Source: an uncultured Prevotella sp.
GTDB taxonomy: Bacteria > Bacteroidota > Bacteroidia > Bacteroidales > Bacteroidaceae
Reading direction: 5' to 3'
DNA: 24,103 nt
NCBI GenBank assembly: GCA_937922435.1
Contig: CAKZVT010000026.1
Coordinates: 1-24,103 of the forward strand
In this document: piece after piece, positions 14,980-22,897 of the stretch
Layout: each line of letters opens with the position of its first letter
Position numbering within the stretch: position 1 is the first letter of the stretch
The notes under the pieces: generated by a model
Databases searched by the model: none
What the model saw: the letters and a program-made list of their open reading frames with translations, nothing else
Told to the model about the DNA's origin: nothing
Program-made: the position numbers and the translations under genes

Positions 14980-14994
14980 CGGTCAGACAGACCG
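14980..14994 (+). other. Short hairpin upstream of the tra promoter
   Basis: CGGTC-agaca-GACCG, a 5-bp stem with a 5-nt loop, lies 10 nt before the shared block AGTGTTGTGCATTT. It could be the end structure of the mob transcript or a regulator site. There is no T-run directly after it. Confidence 0.35.
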
Positions 14995-15004
14995 GAAACA
15001 CAAA

Positions 15005-15053
15005 AGTGTTGTGCATTTCGTCACCGTCCTTTCCGGTGCATACTTTTGCACCG
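15005..15053 (+). promoter_or_regulatory. Promoter of the tra operon with overlapping inverted repeat
   Basis: The -7 box TACTTTTG lies at 15041-15048. The -33 region is TTCG (15017-15020), one mismatch from TTTG at 20 bp. The upstream block AGTGTTGTGCATTT (15005-15018) is identical to that at mob promoter P1. The -7 box sits inside an inverted repeat, CGGTGCA (15034-15040) and TGCACCG (15047-15053). The start site would be about 15055, 20 nt before the ParA-type start codon. Confidence 0.65.
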
Positions 15054-15074
15054 AACCAAACGACCGTGGACAAA

Positions 15075-15785
15075 ATGATACAGACACCCGTCATCGTGAC
15101 ATTCGCCAACCAGAAAGGGGGAGTCGGCAAGACGACCCTCTGCGTCACCTTCGCCAACTACCTTGTGACGAAAGGCGTGCGTGCCGTGGTCATCGACTGC
15201 GATTTCCAGCATTCCATCCTGAAGTGCCGCAAGGCCGACATCAAGAAATACGGCGAGGAAGCCGTACCTTACGACGTGCTGGCCTACGAGGCCAACGACA
15301 AGCAGGCCATGACCGCGCTCATGGAGAAGCTGCACAACGACCCCAGCATAGACGTGGTGCTCATGGACTCGCCCGGCAGCCTGAAGGCGGAGGGGCTGAT
15401 ACCCATGTTCGTCAACTCGGACATCATCGTCGTGCCGTTCCATTACGACCTGGTGACCGTCCCCTCCACCGCGAGCTTCCTCCTGTTCATCGACCGCCTG
15501 CGCAAGGCCGTGGGCGGACGGATGAAAGCCCGGCTCTTCATCGTCCCCAACCTCCATGACGGACGGGTGGGCAAACGCTCCGAGCTGGAACTGTGGGAGA
15601 ACACGGGGAAGACCTTCGCCAACTACGGGCTGGTGACGGACAAGATTCCCAAGCGGGCCGACATGGAACGCTTCAGTACGGTGGCGGAACTGGACATGCA
15701 AGCCGCAATCGTAAGCCCGGTATTCGACAGGATATACGCCGGAATCTTCGGCGACGACAGCCCCAAAGACATAAACCATCAATGA
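15075..15785 (+). CDS. traA: ParA-family ATPase, TraA of conjugative transposon
   Basis: Cytosolic ATPase of the ParA/Soj type, 236 residues. The deviant Walker A is at the N-terminus (NQKGGVGKTTLC, about 12-23), the A' motif is DCDFQHSI, and the Walker B region is VLMDSPGSL. Bacteroides elements begin their transfer operon with such a protein (TraA); roles suggested for the family are element segregation or positioning of the transfer machine, not proven. The frame stays open to an ATG at 15006, but the promoter -7 box lies at 15041-15048, so a start at 15006 would be upstream of transcription; the ATG at 15075, directly before the conserved MIQTPVIVTFANQKGG, is preferred. Confidence 0.92.
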   Translation: MIQTPVIVTFANQKGGVGKTTLCVTFANYLVTKGVRAVVIDCDFQHSILKCRKADIKKYGEEAVPYDVLAYEANDKQAMTALMEKLHNDPSIDVVLMDSPGSLKAEGLIPMFVNSDIIVVPFHYDLVTVPSTASFLLFIDRLRKAVGGRMKARLFIVPNLHDGRVGKRSELELWENTGKTFANYGLVTDKIPKRADMERFSTVAELDMQAAIVSPVFDRIYAGIFGDDSPKDINHQ

Positions 15786-15795
15786 CTATAGCGTA

Positions 15796-16158
15796 ATGAA
15801 CAAGGAATTACAAATAGACGACCTCACCAGAGGCATCAATGACGACGAACCTGCATTCAAGGGAGAAGGACAAGCGGAGCAAGGCACCGCACATCCCGGT
15901 GACAAGTGCTGGCAGGACTTCATGGCCTACCTTGAAGCGCCGACGGACGGGAACGGCAAGGCAGACCGTCTGGTATGCAAACTCGACCGCGACCTGGCCG
16001 ACTCGCTTGACGACTGCGACATCCGTGGCCGCTGCCGTTCCGACCTCGTGAACGCCATCATCCGCTCGTTCTTCGAGAACCACCTTTCCCTACTGGCGCA
16101 ATACCGCCGCGAGAAGAAATCATTGTTCAACAACTATAACCCCGAATCCCATGCGTAG
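15796..16158 (+). CDS. DUF3408-type conjugative transposon protein (TraB position)
   Basis: 120-residue protein that follows the ParA-like gene by 10 nt. The N-terminal third is acidic and probably disordered (DDEPAFKGEGQAEQG). The conserved part is C-terminal: VCKLDRDLADSLDDCDIRG (about 56-74) then DLVNAIIRSFFENHLSLLAQ, a helical pattern typical of DUF3408 proteins found second in Bacteroides tra operons. It resembles ribbon-helix-helix regulators or ParB-like partners, so it might work with the ATPase (inference). The function has not been shown to my knowledge. The next gene overlaps its end by 8 nt, which implies translational coupling. Confidence 0.78.
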   Translation: MNKELQIDDLTRGINDDEPAFKGEGQAEQGTAHPGDKCWQDFMAYLEAPTDGNGKADRLVCKLDRDLADSLDDCDIRGRCRSDLVNAIIRSFFENHLSLLAQYRREKKSLFNNYNPESHA

Positions 16159-16741
16159 AATCGACTGGACAGAAACCATGCTCTCCCAGCTTGCCGAGCT
16201 TTATCCCGTGGAGACCACCGCACATACTGCCTATATGCTCCAGATAGGCGTGACGGCCGTGAAGGAAAAAGCCCGCGAACTCGGACTGGAGAAGCTGGCC
16301 AAGAGCCGGTGGCTGGAACGTGCCGGACATATCAGCCGCCACTTCGACAACCGTTCCTACGCCGAGATGGCCGGCGACCTAGGCGTCAGCCGCACCACAG
16401 TCAGCCGCATGGCACGCAAGCTGGGGCTGAGCCGGAGCAAGGCAAAGGGTTACGCGATGTCGTCCCGTGTCCGCAATGAGCTGGTACGCCGCGAACGGCG
16501 CAGGGCTGTATTCGGTCTTGACCCCCTCACACGACTCAAGGTCATCTCCCACCGCGCCAAGGTCAGGATACGCTCCCGGCTGAAAGCCAAGGGCTACATC
16601 ACCGGCGTACACCGGAACATACTGTACTTCACCAAAGCCACATGCCGGAAAGCCCGGCTGGAAGCCAAGGCCGCCAGACTCGGACTGGCCTTCCAACCGT
16701 TCCCGGATGGAGAAGACATGCCATTAACAAACGCCATATAA
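16151..16741 (+). CDS. Helix-turn-helix DNA-binding protein in the tra operon
   Basis: 196-residue basic protein. A typical helix-turn-helix is visible at about 69-92 (YAEMAGDLGVSRTTVSRMARKLGL). A second similar segment lies near the N-terminus (TAYMLQIGVTAVKEKARELGL, about 26-46), so it may hold two tandem DNA-binding units. The rest is rich in Arg and Lys (VRRERRRAVFG, KVRIRSRLKAKG), fitting nucleic-acid binding. It overlaps the preceding gene by 8 nt and precedes TraD by 8 nt. I do not recognise a named family. A regulator of the operon, possibly acting on the inverted repeat at the tra promoter or the mob palindrome, is plausible but not shown. Confidence 0.72.
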   Translation: MRRIDWTETMLSQLAELYPVETTAHTAYMLQIGVTAVKEKARELGLEKLAKSRWLERAGHISRHFDNRSYAEMAGDLGVSRTTVSRMARKLGLSRSKAKGYAMSSRVRNELVRRERRRAVFGLDPLTRLKVISHRAKVRIRSRLKAKGYITGVHRNILYFTKATCRKARLEAKAARLGLAFQPFPDGEDMPLTNAI

Positions 16742-16749
16742 CCACAGCC

Positions 16750-17142
16750 ATGCAGTACGGACAGATCGTTTTCATCCTTTTCGTGGCAATGGCCTGCTAT
16801 TACGCCTTCCTCATCTTCACGGACATCAGGAAAGCGCAGGCGGCACAGAACGCGGAGCAGGAGAACCATACGGAAGAAGATATAGACATATCGGACGAGG
16901 CAAGGAGCTTTCGCCCGACCAGAGTCAGCAGGGACGAGGAGAAGAAAGAGGATGCGGCAGGTGGAAAGCAGGAAGAAACACCGGCAGGCGCAACTTCCAA
17001 CTTCCGCCGCCCCGGCTACCGTGAGGCCATCATGACCGACGGCATCCTTGTGGATGACCTCATCCATGAAATCGACAGGCTGGCGGAAACCGGCACCGGC
17101 GACCTCGGCCTTGTCATATACACCTGCGAGAACGCAAGGTGA
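16750..17142 (+). CDS. traD: TraD-like conjugative transfer protein, single membrane anchor
   Basis: 130 residues. One N-terminal membrane helix (about 3-22, YGQIVFILFVAMACYYAFLI) is followed by a charged, low-complexity cytosolic stretch (EQENHTEEDIDISDE, RDEEKKEDAAGGKQEE) and a small C-terminal domain, with GYREAIMTDGILVDDLIHEI and GDLGLVIYTCENAR. The layout and place between the DUF3408 region and TraE fit TraD of Bacteroides elements; the precise role is unknown. The frame is open from an ATG at 16642 within the previous gene, but that extension is a shadow of the HTH gene, and the ATG at 16750 places the hydrophobic anchor at the N-terminus. Confidence 0.7.
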   Translation: MQYGQIVFILFVAMACYYAFLIFTDIRKAQAAQNAEQENHTEEDIDISDEARSFRPTRVSRDEEKKEDAAGGKQEETPAGATSNFRRPGYREAIMTDGILVDDLIHEIDRLAETGTGDLGLVIYTCENAR

Positions 17143-17176
17143 AAACACGTTCCTTTAGCGATGAAACAACCTTTTA

Positions 17177-17545
17177 ATGATTAAAGAAATGCAGACACTA
17201 AAAAGAAAATGCCTACGCGCATTCGTCCGTTTCAAACAGTCAGCGTTCGCCCGGAAGGGCACGCTCGCCCTTGTGGCACTCACCCTCGCCGCCGGCAATG
17301 CAATGGCCGGAAGCAAGGGAGCGGCGGGCTTCACCAAGGCCACGCAGGAAGTAAGTTCCTACCAGACTCCCGTCTCCAACCTCATGAAGGCCATCGCCGC
17401 CGTCATCGTTCTTGTGGGCGCGTTCAATGTCTATTTCAAGATGCAGAACGGCGACCAGGACGTGAAGAAGACCATCATGCTGACCATCGGCGGTTGTATC
17501 GCGTTCATCGCATTGTCAGAGGCTTTGCCACTCTTCTTCACGTAA
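17177..17545 (+). CDS. traE: TraE, DUF4134 pilin-like protein
   Basis: 122-residue small membrane protein, likely VirB2-like. A basic N-terminus and signal-like helix (KGTLALVALTLAAGNAMA, about 28-45) are followed by the mature part with two hydrophobic helices: LMKAIAAVIVLVGAFNVYF (about 69-87) and MLTIGGCIAFIALSEALPLFF (about 101-121). The short loop between them is charged (KMQNGDQDVKK). This two-helix, exported-subunit plan matches the DUF4134/TraE family. The start at 17177 could also be the Met at 17189. It is followed after 3 nt by TraF, as in other Bacteroides elements. Confidence 0.88.
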   Translation: MIKEMQTLKRKCLRAFVRFKQSAFARKGTLALVALTLAAGNAMAGSKGAAGFTKATQEVSSYQTPVSNLMKAIAAVIVLVGAFNVYFKMQNGDQDVKKTIMLTIGGCIAFIALSEALPLFFT

Positions 17546-17548
17546 ATC

Positions 17549-17848
17549 ATGGAAGAGAATAAGAGTAATCAAGACGGTTTTCCCGTGTTCAAGGGACTCC
17601 AGAAGCCTTTAGAGTTCATGGGCATCCGCGGCCGCTTCCTCACACTGGCGGCGGTGGCCATAGGCGTGTCCTTCGTGGGATTCATCGTCTTCTCCATCGC
17701 CCTTGGAAAACTTGCCGGGTTCATCGCCATGCTGGTGATGGCCGCCGCAGGGCTGGCCACCATCTTCGTCAAGCAACGCAGCGGACTGCACAACAAGAAA
17801 CGGGCGAAGGGCATCTACGTCTATAAGAACATCCGGAAGACGGATTGA
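17549..17848 (+). CDS. traF: TraF, DUF4133 VirB3-like protein
   Basis: 99 residues. A polar N-terminus with FPVFKGLQKPLEFMGIRGRF is followed by two hydrophobic helices (about 32-51 and 55-72) and a basic tail (KQRSGLHNKKRAKGIYVYKN). This is the standard layout of the small VirB3-like inner-membrane partner of the VirB4 ATPase, and the gene sits directly before that ATPase, as in CTnDOT-type elements. The spacing to TraE (3 nt) indicates coupled translation. Confidence 0.88.
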   Translation: MEENKSNQDGFPVFKGLQKPLEFMGIRGRFLTLAAVAIGVSFVGFIVFSIALGKLAGFIAMLVMAAAGLATIFVKQRSGLHNKKRAKGIYVYKNIRKTD

Positions 17849-17885
17849 AAAGAGAATTGAAAAACCAACAAACAGAAAGCAACCA

Positions 17886-20726
17886 ATGGCACAGAACAGG
17901 AAACGGGCATTCGAGGGGCTTTACTCCCAGCTGGAAGAAACGGACGGCCATGCCGTCCTCTTTTCCACCAGGGGCGAGCCTTCGGTCATATTCGAGATGG
18001 CCAACCCCGTGCAGCAGCTATGCACGGACGCGGAGCAATACCTGCGGTTCCAGGACGTACTCTCCAACCTCGTGCAGACGCTCGGCGAAGGCTACGCCTT
18101 GCAGAAGCAGGACATCTTCTGCAAACAGGCCTACCACCACGACGTGCCGGAGGATGCGGAGTTCCTGACGCGGAGCTATTTCCGCTACTTTGAGGGAAGG
18201 GAGTTCACCGAAATACGCACCTACCTTGTCATCACCCAGGAGGCGCAGCGCGGCCAGTTCGTGCAGTACGACCCGAAGATGTGGGCGGAGTTCCATGCCA
18301 AGGTAAGCAAGGCGGAGGACATCCTGAGCGAGAAGCACATCCGCCACAGGCGGCTGACAAAGGACGAAGTGGACGAATACTGCCACCGTTTCATGGCTTT
18401 CCGCTTCCGCCACGGCCCGTTCTCCATGACCAACTTCAAGGCTTCGGACGAGTACCTGAAGGTGGGCGGCCGCGTGGTGCGCTCCTATCCGCTGGTGGAC
18501 ATCGACGAGATAAACCTGCCCTCACGCATCAGGCCCTACACGCAGGCCAGCGTAAACGGCTACGGCATCGCCACCGACCTGTTCTCGTTCCTGACAAGCG
18601 TCCCCCATGCGGACTGCGTGGTGTACAACCAGGTGGTGCAGATACCCGGCCAGCGCAAGCTGCTCCGCAAGCTCCAGGCCAAGGCCAAGCGTCACGGCTC
18701 CATGCCCGATCCGAGCAACCGGATAGCCAAGGCCGACATCGAGGAGGTCTTGGAAAAGCTTGCCGTGGACAGCTCCCTGCTGGTCTACGCCAACTTCAAC
18801 ATCCTGGTGAGTTGCCCGGCGGACAAGGTCACCCCGGTCACTTCCTACCTGGAGACCAAGCTGTACGGGTGCGGCATCATGCCCTCTCGCACGGCCTACA
18901 ACCAACTGGAGCTGTTCACCGACAGCTTCCCCGGCAACGCCTACGCTTTCAATCCCGACTACGACCTGTTCCTCACCCTGTCGGACGCCGCCCTGTGCTT
19001 CTTCTTCAAGGAGCACCTGAAGGAATCGGAAGACACGCCGCTGACCACATATTACACCGACCGCCAGGGACTACCCGTCTGCATCGACATCACCGGCAAG
19101 GAGGGCAAGGTGAAGATGACCGACAACGCCAATTTCTTCTGCATCGGGCCTTCGGGAAGCGGTAAGTCGTTTCATATGAACTCGGTCGTTCGCCAGTTAC
19201 TGGAACAGCAAACGGATGTGGTCATGGTGGACACGGGCGACTCCTACGAGGGTATCTGCGGCTACTACGACGGCACGTATATTTCCTATTCCAAGGAGAA
19301 ACCTATCTCCATGAACCCCTTCAAGGTCACGGCGGAGGAATACGGTCTGAACTTCGGCGAGAAGAAGAACTTCCTCAAATCGCTGGTATTCCTCATTTTC
19401 AAGGGCAGCGCATTCCCCAGCAAGATAGAGGACATGATAGTCAACCAGACCCTCGTAGAATATTACGATGCCTATTTCCATCCTTTCGAGAAATTCACGG
19501 AGAAGCAGCGTGCGGAGTTGCGGCAGAAGCTACTTGTAGATGCCAAGATGGAGGATGACTACGAGAAATACAACCACGAGATGGAGGACATCGACCGCCT
19601 GATAAACGCCAATGACCAGCCGGAAGTGCCGGAAAGCCGCGCCCTGCTACTCCCCTCGGAAGTCAGGCGCATGAAACTCGTCCGCCAGTGCCGTTCGCTC
19701 ATGGCCCTCATACGCGACAAGGCCGCCTCGGAGTCTGAAAGGGAACACGCCGCACATATCGTGGAGAAATACCGCAAGGAGCTGTACGAGAATACCATGC
19801 TGGTGAAGATAGACAGGCAGATAGACCGCATGGAGGAACAGAAACGGCGGCTGAAGGTCAGGGAACTCTCCTTCAACTCTTACTACGAGTTTGCCGTGGA
19901 GCGCATCCCGCAAATCACCTCCCTGGAGAAAATCGATTTCGACATACACGGCTTTGCCGCCATCCTCAAGCAGTTCTACCGGGGCGGCGAGCTGGAAACG
20001 ACGCTGAACGCCGATCTGGACGTGGACCTCTTCAACGAGCGTTTCATCGTCTTTGAAATCGACAAGATAAAAGATGACCCCGTGCTTTTCCCCATCGTGG
20101 TGCTCATCATCATGGACGTGTTCCTCCAGAAAATGCGCATCAAGAAAGGGCGCAAGGCCCTGATAATCGAAGAGGCGTGGAAGGCCATCGCCTCGCCTAC
20201 GATGGCGGAGTACATCAAGTACCTGTACAAGACCGTCCGCAAGTTCCACGGCATCGCCGGGGTGGTCACGCAGGAGCTGAACGACGTGATAGACTCGCCC
20301 ATCGTGAAGGAGGCCATCATCAACAACTCCGACGTGAAGATACTACTTGACCAGTCCAAGTTCAAGGACAGGTACGAACAGATAGCCGCCATACTGGGAT
20401 TGACCCCCGTGCAGCGGCAGCAGATATTCACCATCAACGCGCTCGACAACCACGAGGGGCGCAGCTATTTCAAGGAGGTGTGGATATGCCGGGGACAGCA
20501 TTCCGACGTGTACGGCGTGGAGGAAGCCCCCGAATGTTATTGGGCCTACACCACCGAGCGGACGGAAAAGGAGGCATTGAAAACGTACCTGCGCCACTAC
20601 GGCACGGTGCAGGAGGCCATAACGCACATCGAGGCCGACCGGAAGAAGGCGGGCGGCCCGATATACTTGGAGTTTGCCAGACAAGTCAACCAACACCAAA
20701 AAGTAATGTCATTATGGGAAAGTTGA
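17886..20726 (+). CDS. traG: TraG, VirB4-type conjugation ATPase
   Basis: 946-residue ATPase that powers assembly of the type IV secretion channel. N-terminal CagE/TrbE-like region (about 1-400, with AQRGQFVQYDPKMWAEFH and YTQASVNGYGIATDLF). Walker A is GPSGSGKSF at 421-429. Walker B is ALIIEEAWKAI at about 758-768, with Glu762/763 as the catalytic pair. Further motifs are GIAGVVTQELNDV and VKILLDQSKFKDRYEQ. Between Walker A and B lies a long, highly charged, probably coiled-coil segment (about 535-665, e.g. KIDRQIDRMEEQKRRLKV) which makes it longer than the roughly 830 residues I associate with CTnDOT TraG. It overlaps the following gene by 13 nt. It is not the coupling protein, despite the name TraG. 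Confidence 0.95.
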   Translation: MAQNRKRAFEGLYSQLEETDGHAVLFSTRGEPSVIFEMANPVQQLCTDAEQYLRFQDVLSNLVQTLGEGYALQKQDIFCKQAYHHDVPEDAEFLTRSYFRYFEGREFTEIRTYLVITQEAQRGQFVQYDPKMWAEFHAKVSKAEDILSEKHIRHRRLTKDEVDEYCHRFMAFRFRHGPFSMTNFKASDEYLKVGGRVVRSYPLVDIDEINLPSRIRPYTQASVNGYGIATDLFSFLTSVPHADCVVYNQVVQIPGQRKLLRKLQAKAKRHGSMPDPSNRIAKADIEEVLEKLAVDSSLLVYANFNILVSCPADKVTPVTSYLETKLYGCGIMPSRTAYNQLELFTDSFPGNAYAFNPDYDLFLTLSDAALCFFFKEHLKESEDTPLTTYYTDRQGLPVCIDITGKEGKVKMTDNANFFCIGPSGSGKSFHMNSVVRQLLEQQTDVVMVDTGDSYEGICGYYDGTYISYSKEKPISMNPFKVTAEEYGLNFGEKKNFLKSLVFLIFKGSAFPSKIEDMIVNQTLVEYYDAYFHPFEKFTEKQRAELRQKLLVDAKMEDDYEKYNHEMEDIDRLINANDQPEVPESRALLLPSEVRRMKLVRQCRSLMALIRDKAASESEREHAAHIVEKYRKELYENTMLVKIDRQIDRMEEQKRRLKVRELSFNSYYEFAVERIPQITSLEKIDFDIHGFAAILKQFYRGGELETTLNADLDVDLFNERFIVFEIDKIKDDPVLFPIVVLIIMDVFLQKMRIKKGRKALIIEEAWKAIASPTMAEYIKYLYKTVRKFHGIAGVVTQELNDVIDSPIVKEAIINNSDVKILLDQSKFKDRYEQIAAILGLTPVQRQQIFTINALDNHEGRSYFKEVWICRGQHSDVYGVEEAPECYWAYTTERTEKEALKTYLRHYGTVQEAITHIEADRKKAGGPIYLEFARQVNQHQKVMSLWES

Positions 20727-21454
20727 AAGCCATATTGTTAGGAACATTTCTGTTTGCCGCGTCCGTCCCCACGTCTGCCGGATGGCGCATCGTCATAGAC
20801 CGCAACTGCATCGCCACGGTGGGCGCCAACCTGGCCTCGCAGAAACTCATCGAGGGGCAGCACAACCAGAGGCTGGACTCCATCGCCTCCAAGAAACAGA
20901 AGGTGGAACTCTACACCGTGAGCATGGCCACCATCAAGGAGCTGTACAAGCTCTCGATGGAGAACATATCCGGCTTCGGCACGGAGAGCCTTTACTACAA
21001 GGAGATAGGCACCTGCGCCTTCGACATCCTCAAAGACGTGCCTGAAATTATTGAGACGGTTGGCAGGGCGAAGTTTACCAACAAGCTGCTTTGCCTCAAT
21101 GAACTCGGCAACCTCGTGGCCGAGACCCAACAGCTGGTGGGCGACTTCGTGAACATCGTGAACAACGCCAAGGTGCAGAACCCGCTCAAAGGGGAAGCCA
21201 CGGCGGAGAGGAAAAGCGACGGGTACAACCTGCTCGACCGCTACGAGCGGCTGACCCTGGCCAACCGCATATATACTGACCTTACAAAGATACGCTACAA
21301 GGTGGAGGGCATGATGCTCATGGCACAGTATGCCACGGCGGACGACCTCTTCTTTGCCATCGACCCGGAGGGCTGGGCAAACGTGGTGACCATGAAGAAC
21401 CGTGTCGGCAACCTCGTCCGGTCATGGAACGGGCTGGTGGCTTCCAATTACTGA
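20714..21454 (+). CDS. Exported conjugation protein, unknown family (VirB5-position)
   Basis: 246 residues. It starts with a signal peptide (GKLKAILLGTFLFAASVPTSAG, cleavage near residue 22), so it is probably periplasmic or exported. The mature part is predicted mostly helical: LASQKLIEGQHNQRLDSIAS, KQKVELYTVSMATIKELYKL and ETQQLVGDFVNIVNNA look like long amphipathic helices. There are two or three Cys (NCIATV, TCAFDI, LLCLNE) that might form disulphides. The frame is open upstream to 20480 inside TraG, but the signal peptide fixes the start at 20714, overlapping the TraG end by 13 nt. Helical exported proteins directly after VirB4 often take the VirB5 minor-pilin place; this one does not look like the DUF4141 TraI protein of CTnDOT, as far as memory allows. 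Confidence 0.8.
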   Translation: MGKLKAILLGTFLFAASVPTSAGWRIVIDRNCIATVGANLASQKLIEGQHNQRLDSIASKKQKVELYTVSMATIKELYKLSMENISGFGTESLYYKEIGTCAFDILKDVPEIIETVGRAKFTNKLLCLNELGNLVAETQQLVGDFVNIVNNAKVQNPLKGEATAERKSDGYNLLDRYERLTLANRIYTDLTKIRYKVEGMMLMAQYATADDLFFAIDPEGWANVVTMKNRVGNLVRSWNGLVASNY

Positions 21455-21471
21455 ACCTGACAACAAGAGCT

Positions 21472-22194
21472 ATGGACTATAATATAGAAGGTATAGGAAA
21501 TTGCAAGGCGGTTTTTGTTGCTGCCTTTATGACAATCGCCGTACTGTCGCTTCCCGTCAGGGTATCGGCCGGAGTCATACCCAAAGACCTCCCGACTATC
21601 GAGGCCCTGATAGCCCTGCACAAGGCGGTGAAGAAGGACGAGGACAAGGCCATGCAGCGTGTGGCCGCCAGCTTCGGCGAGCAGTCGCTCCTCACTAAGG
21701 GGGCCGGCAAGTTCAACGACGTGCGCACCACCCTGAACACAAAGCTGGACAACGCCCATTCCAACCTGGTGCTGGCAGGTGCCATCTCTTCCACGGCCAA
21801 TGCCCTGTACCAGTTGGTGAAGGAATACAAGGACTTCACTTCAAACACGTTCGGCCATGTCAGCAAGAAGCCCTTCGTGGCGTGGTACTATGCCGACGCC
21901 AACCTGGCCATATCGAGGGAGGTGAAGCACTGCTACAAGCTCTATGCGTCGGTGGCCGCTTCCGGCATCAACCTGATGAAGGCTTCCATGGACGAGAAAC
22001 TGAACCTGGTGATGACGCTGAAAAGCACCATTGACAGGGCGAGGTACATCATCGACAACGCGAACCTTTACTGCTATCTTGTTACCGATTGCGGATGGAA
22101 GCCGGACTACATCTGGGAGATACTGAACTCCGAAGTCAAGGACGAGATAGCAAAAACAATTATCAACAAATGGAACCAAGGATATGAGATATAG
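21472..22194 (+). CDS. Exported conjugation protein, unknown family
   Basis: 240 residues. After a polar N-terminus there is an export signal (KAVFVAAFMTIAVLSLPVRVSA, about 13-34). The mature part is helical and charged: IEALIALHKAVKKDEDKAMQ, HSNLVLAGAISSTANALYQL, then KPFVAWYYADANLAISREVK and HCYKLYASVAASGINLMKAS, with Cys in HCYKL, YCYL and DCGW. The start at 21472 (MDYNIEG), 17 nt after the previous stop, is chosen because the longer frame from 21424 lies inside that gene. General plan and size resemble the gene before it, so the two may be ancient paralogues or partners in a pilus or periplasmic sub-complex (inference). It overlaps the next gene by 11 nt. Confidence 0.78.
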   Translation: MDYNIEGIGNCKAVFVAAFMTIAVLSLPVRVSAGVIPKDLPTIEALIALHKAVKKDEDKAMQRVAASFGEQSLLTKGAGKFNDVRTTLNTKLDNAHSNLVLAGAISSTANALYQLVKEYKDFTSNTFGHVSKKPFVAWYYADANLAISREVKHCYKLYASVAASGINLMKASMDEKLNLVMTLKSTIDRARYIIDNANLYCYLVTDCGWKPDYIWEILNSEVKDEIAKTIINKWNQGYEI

Positions 22195-22861
22195 AGTAAT
22201 AACACTTTGCCTGTTCAGCCTGTTGGCAGCCTCTGGCATTCAGGCACAAGTACCCGTCCGTGATGACGAGAAGAAGAAACAATGGCAGTCCATGGAGAAC
22301 GGGCCGTGGGACTTCGCGCCCGACTGGTACTATTATTTCCTGCACAAGGGTTACTCCGGCGCGGAAATGTATTGGAAATGGGCGGGCTTCAAGTCCGGCT
22401 TCCGTGTCCGCTTCAAGGAATCCAAGTCGAACATCAAGCGCATCATGCCCACACGGGTCATATCCGAGGAGACCCAGCGGCAGAAGCTGGAGAAGGTGGA
22501 GGAAGAACGCAAATATGTGGAAGAGCTGTACAAGGAGGAGCTTGTCCGGGAGGCCGACCGCGCCGTTGACCTGGTCTATCCGGCCTACAAGGACGAGTTC
22601 AACCGGATGCAGGACTGCATCACCGACGGCCTGCTCTATTGCATGACGAAAAGCGGCGGAAAGTTGAAGCCGCAGGTGGACGAACTGGGCAGGCAGAATG
22701 AAATCCTTTGCGCAGGTATTGCCTATATCCGCAAGACGGGCGTGGGCTACGGACTGGAGAACGCCAAGCGGCAGCAAGCCTACGAAGAAGCCAAAGGAAA
22801 GATGGAGGCACTCGTGAAACAGACCGCCAACCTCTGCGCCGTGGCCGCCACACATTATTAG
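22184..22861 (+). CDS. Exported conjugation protein, DUF5045-like
   Basis: 225 residues with a signal peptide (VITLCLFSLLAASGIQAQ, about 4-21). The mature N-terminal segment is aromatic-rich: QWQSMENGPWDFAPDWYYYF followed by KGYSGAEMYWKWAGFKSGF. The central part is a charged coiled-coil region (EETQRQKLEKVEEERKYVEE, about 95-114), and the C-terminal half is helical with Cys in DCITDGLLYC and ILCAGIAYI. I associate the WDFAPDWYYYF-type block with DUF5045 proteins of Bacteroides conjugative transposons, from memory only. The role is unknown; its place between VirB4 and the VirB6-like gene implies a channel or pilus component. The start overlaps the previous gene by 11 nt. Confidence 0.8.
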   Translation: MRYRVITLCLFSLLAASGIQAQVPVRDDEKKKQWQSMENGPWDFAPDWYYYFLHKGYSGAEMYWKWAGFKSGFRVRFKESKSNIKRIMPTRVISEETQRQKLEKVEEERKYVEELYKEELVREADRAVDLVYPAYKDEFNRMQDCITDGLLYCMTKSGGKLKPQVDELGRQNEILCAGIAYIRKTGVGYGLENAKRQQAYEEAKGKMEALVKQTANLCAVAATHY

Positions 22862-22897
22862 AATTAAAATGTATTACATGAAGATAAGAATACGATT

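Noticed and set aside
15006..15074. Longer N-terminus for the ParA-type protein
   Set aside because: The extra codons lie across the promoter -7 box, upstream of the predicted transcription start, and before the conserved protein start.
16642..16749. 36-residue extension of the TraD-like protein
   Set aside because: Lies within the HTH gene in another frame; the membrane anchor is expected at the very N-terminus.
20480..20713. 78-residue N-terminal extension of the exported protein after TraG
   Set aside because: It is an out-of-frame shadow inside TraG; the signal peptide begins at 20714.
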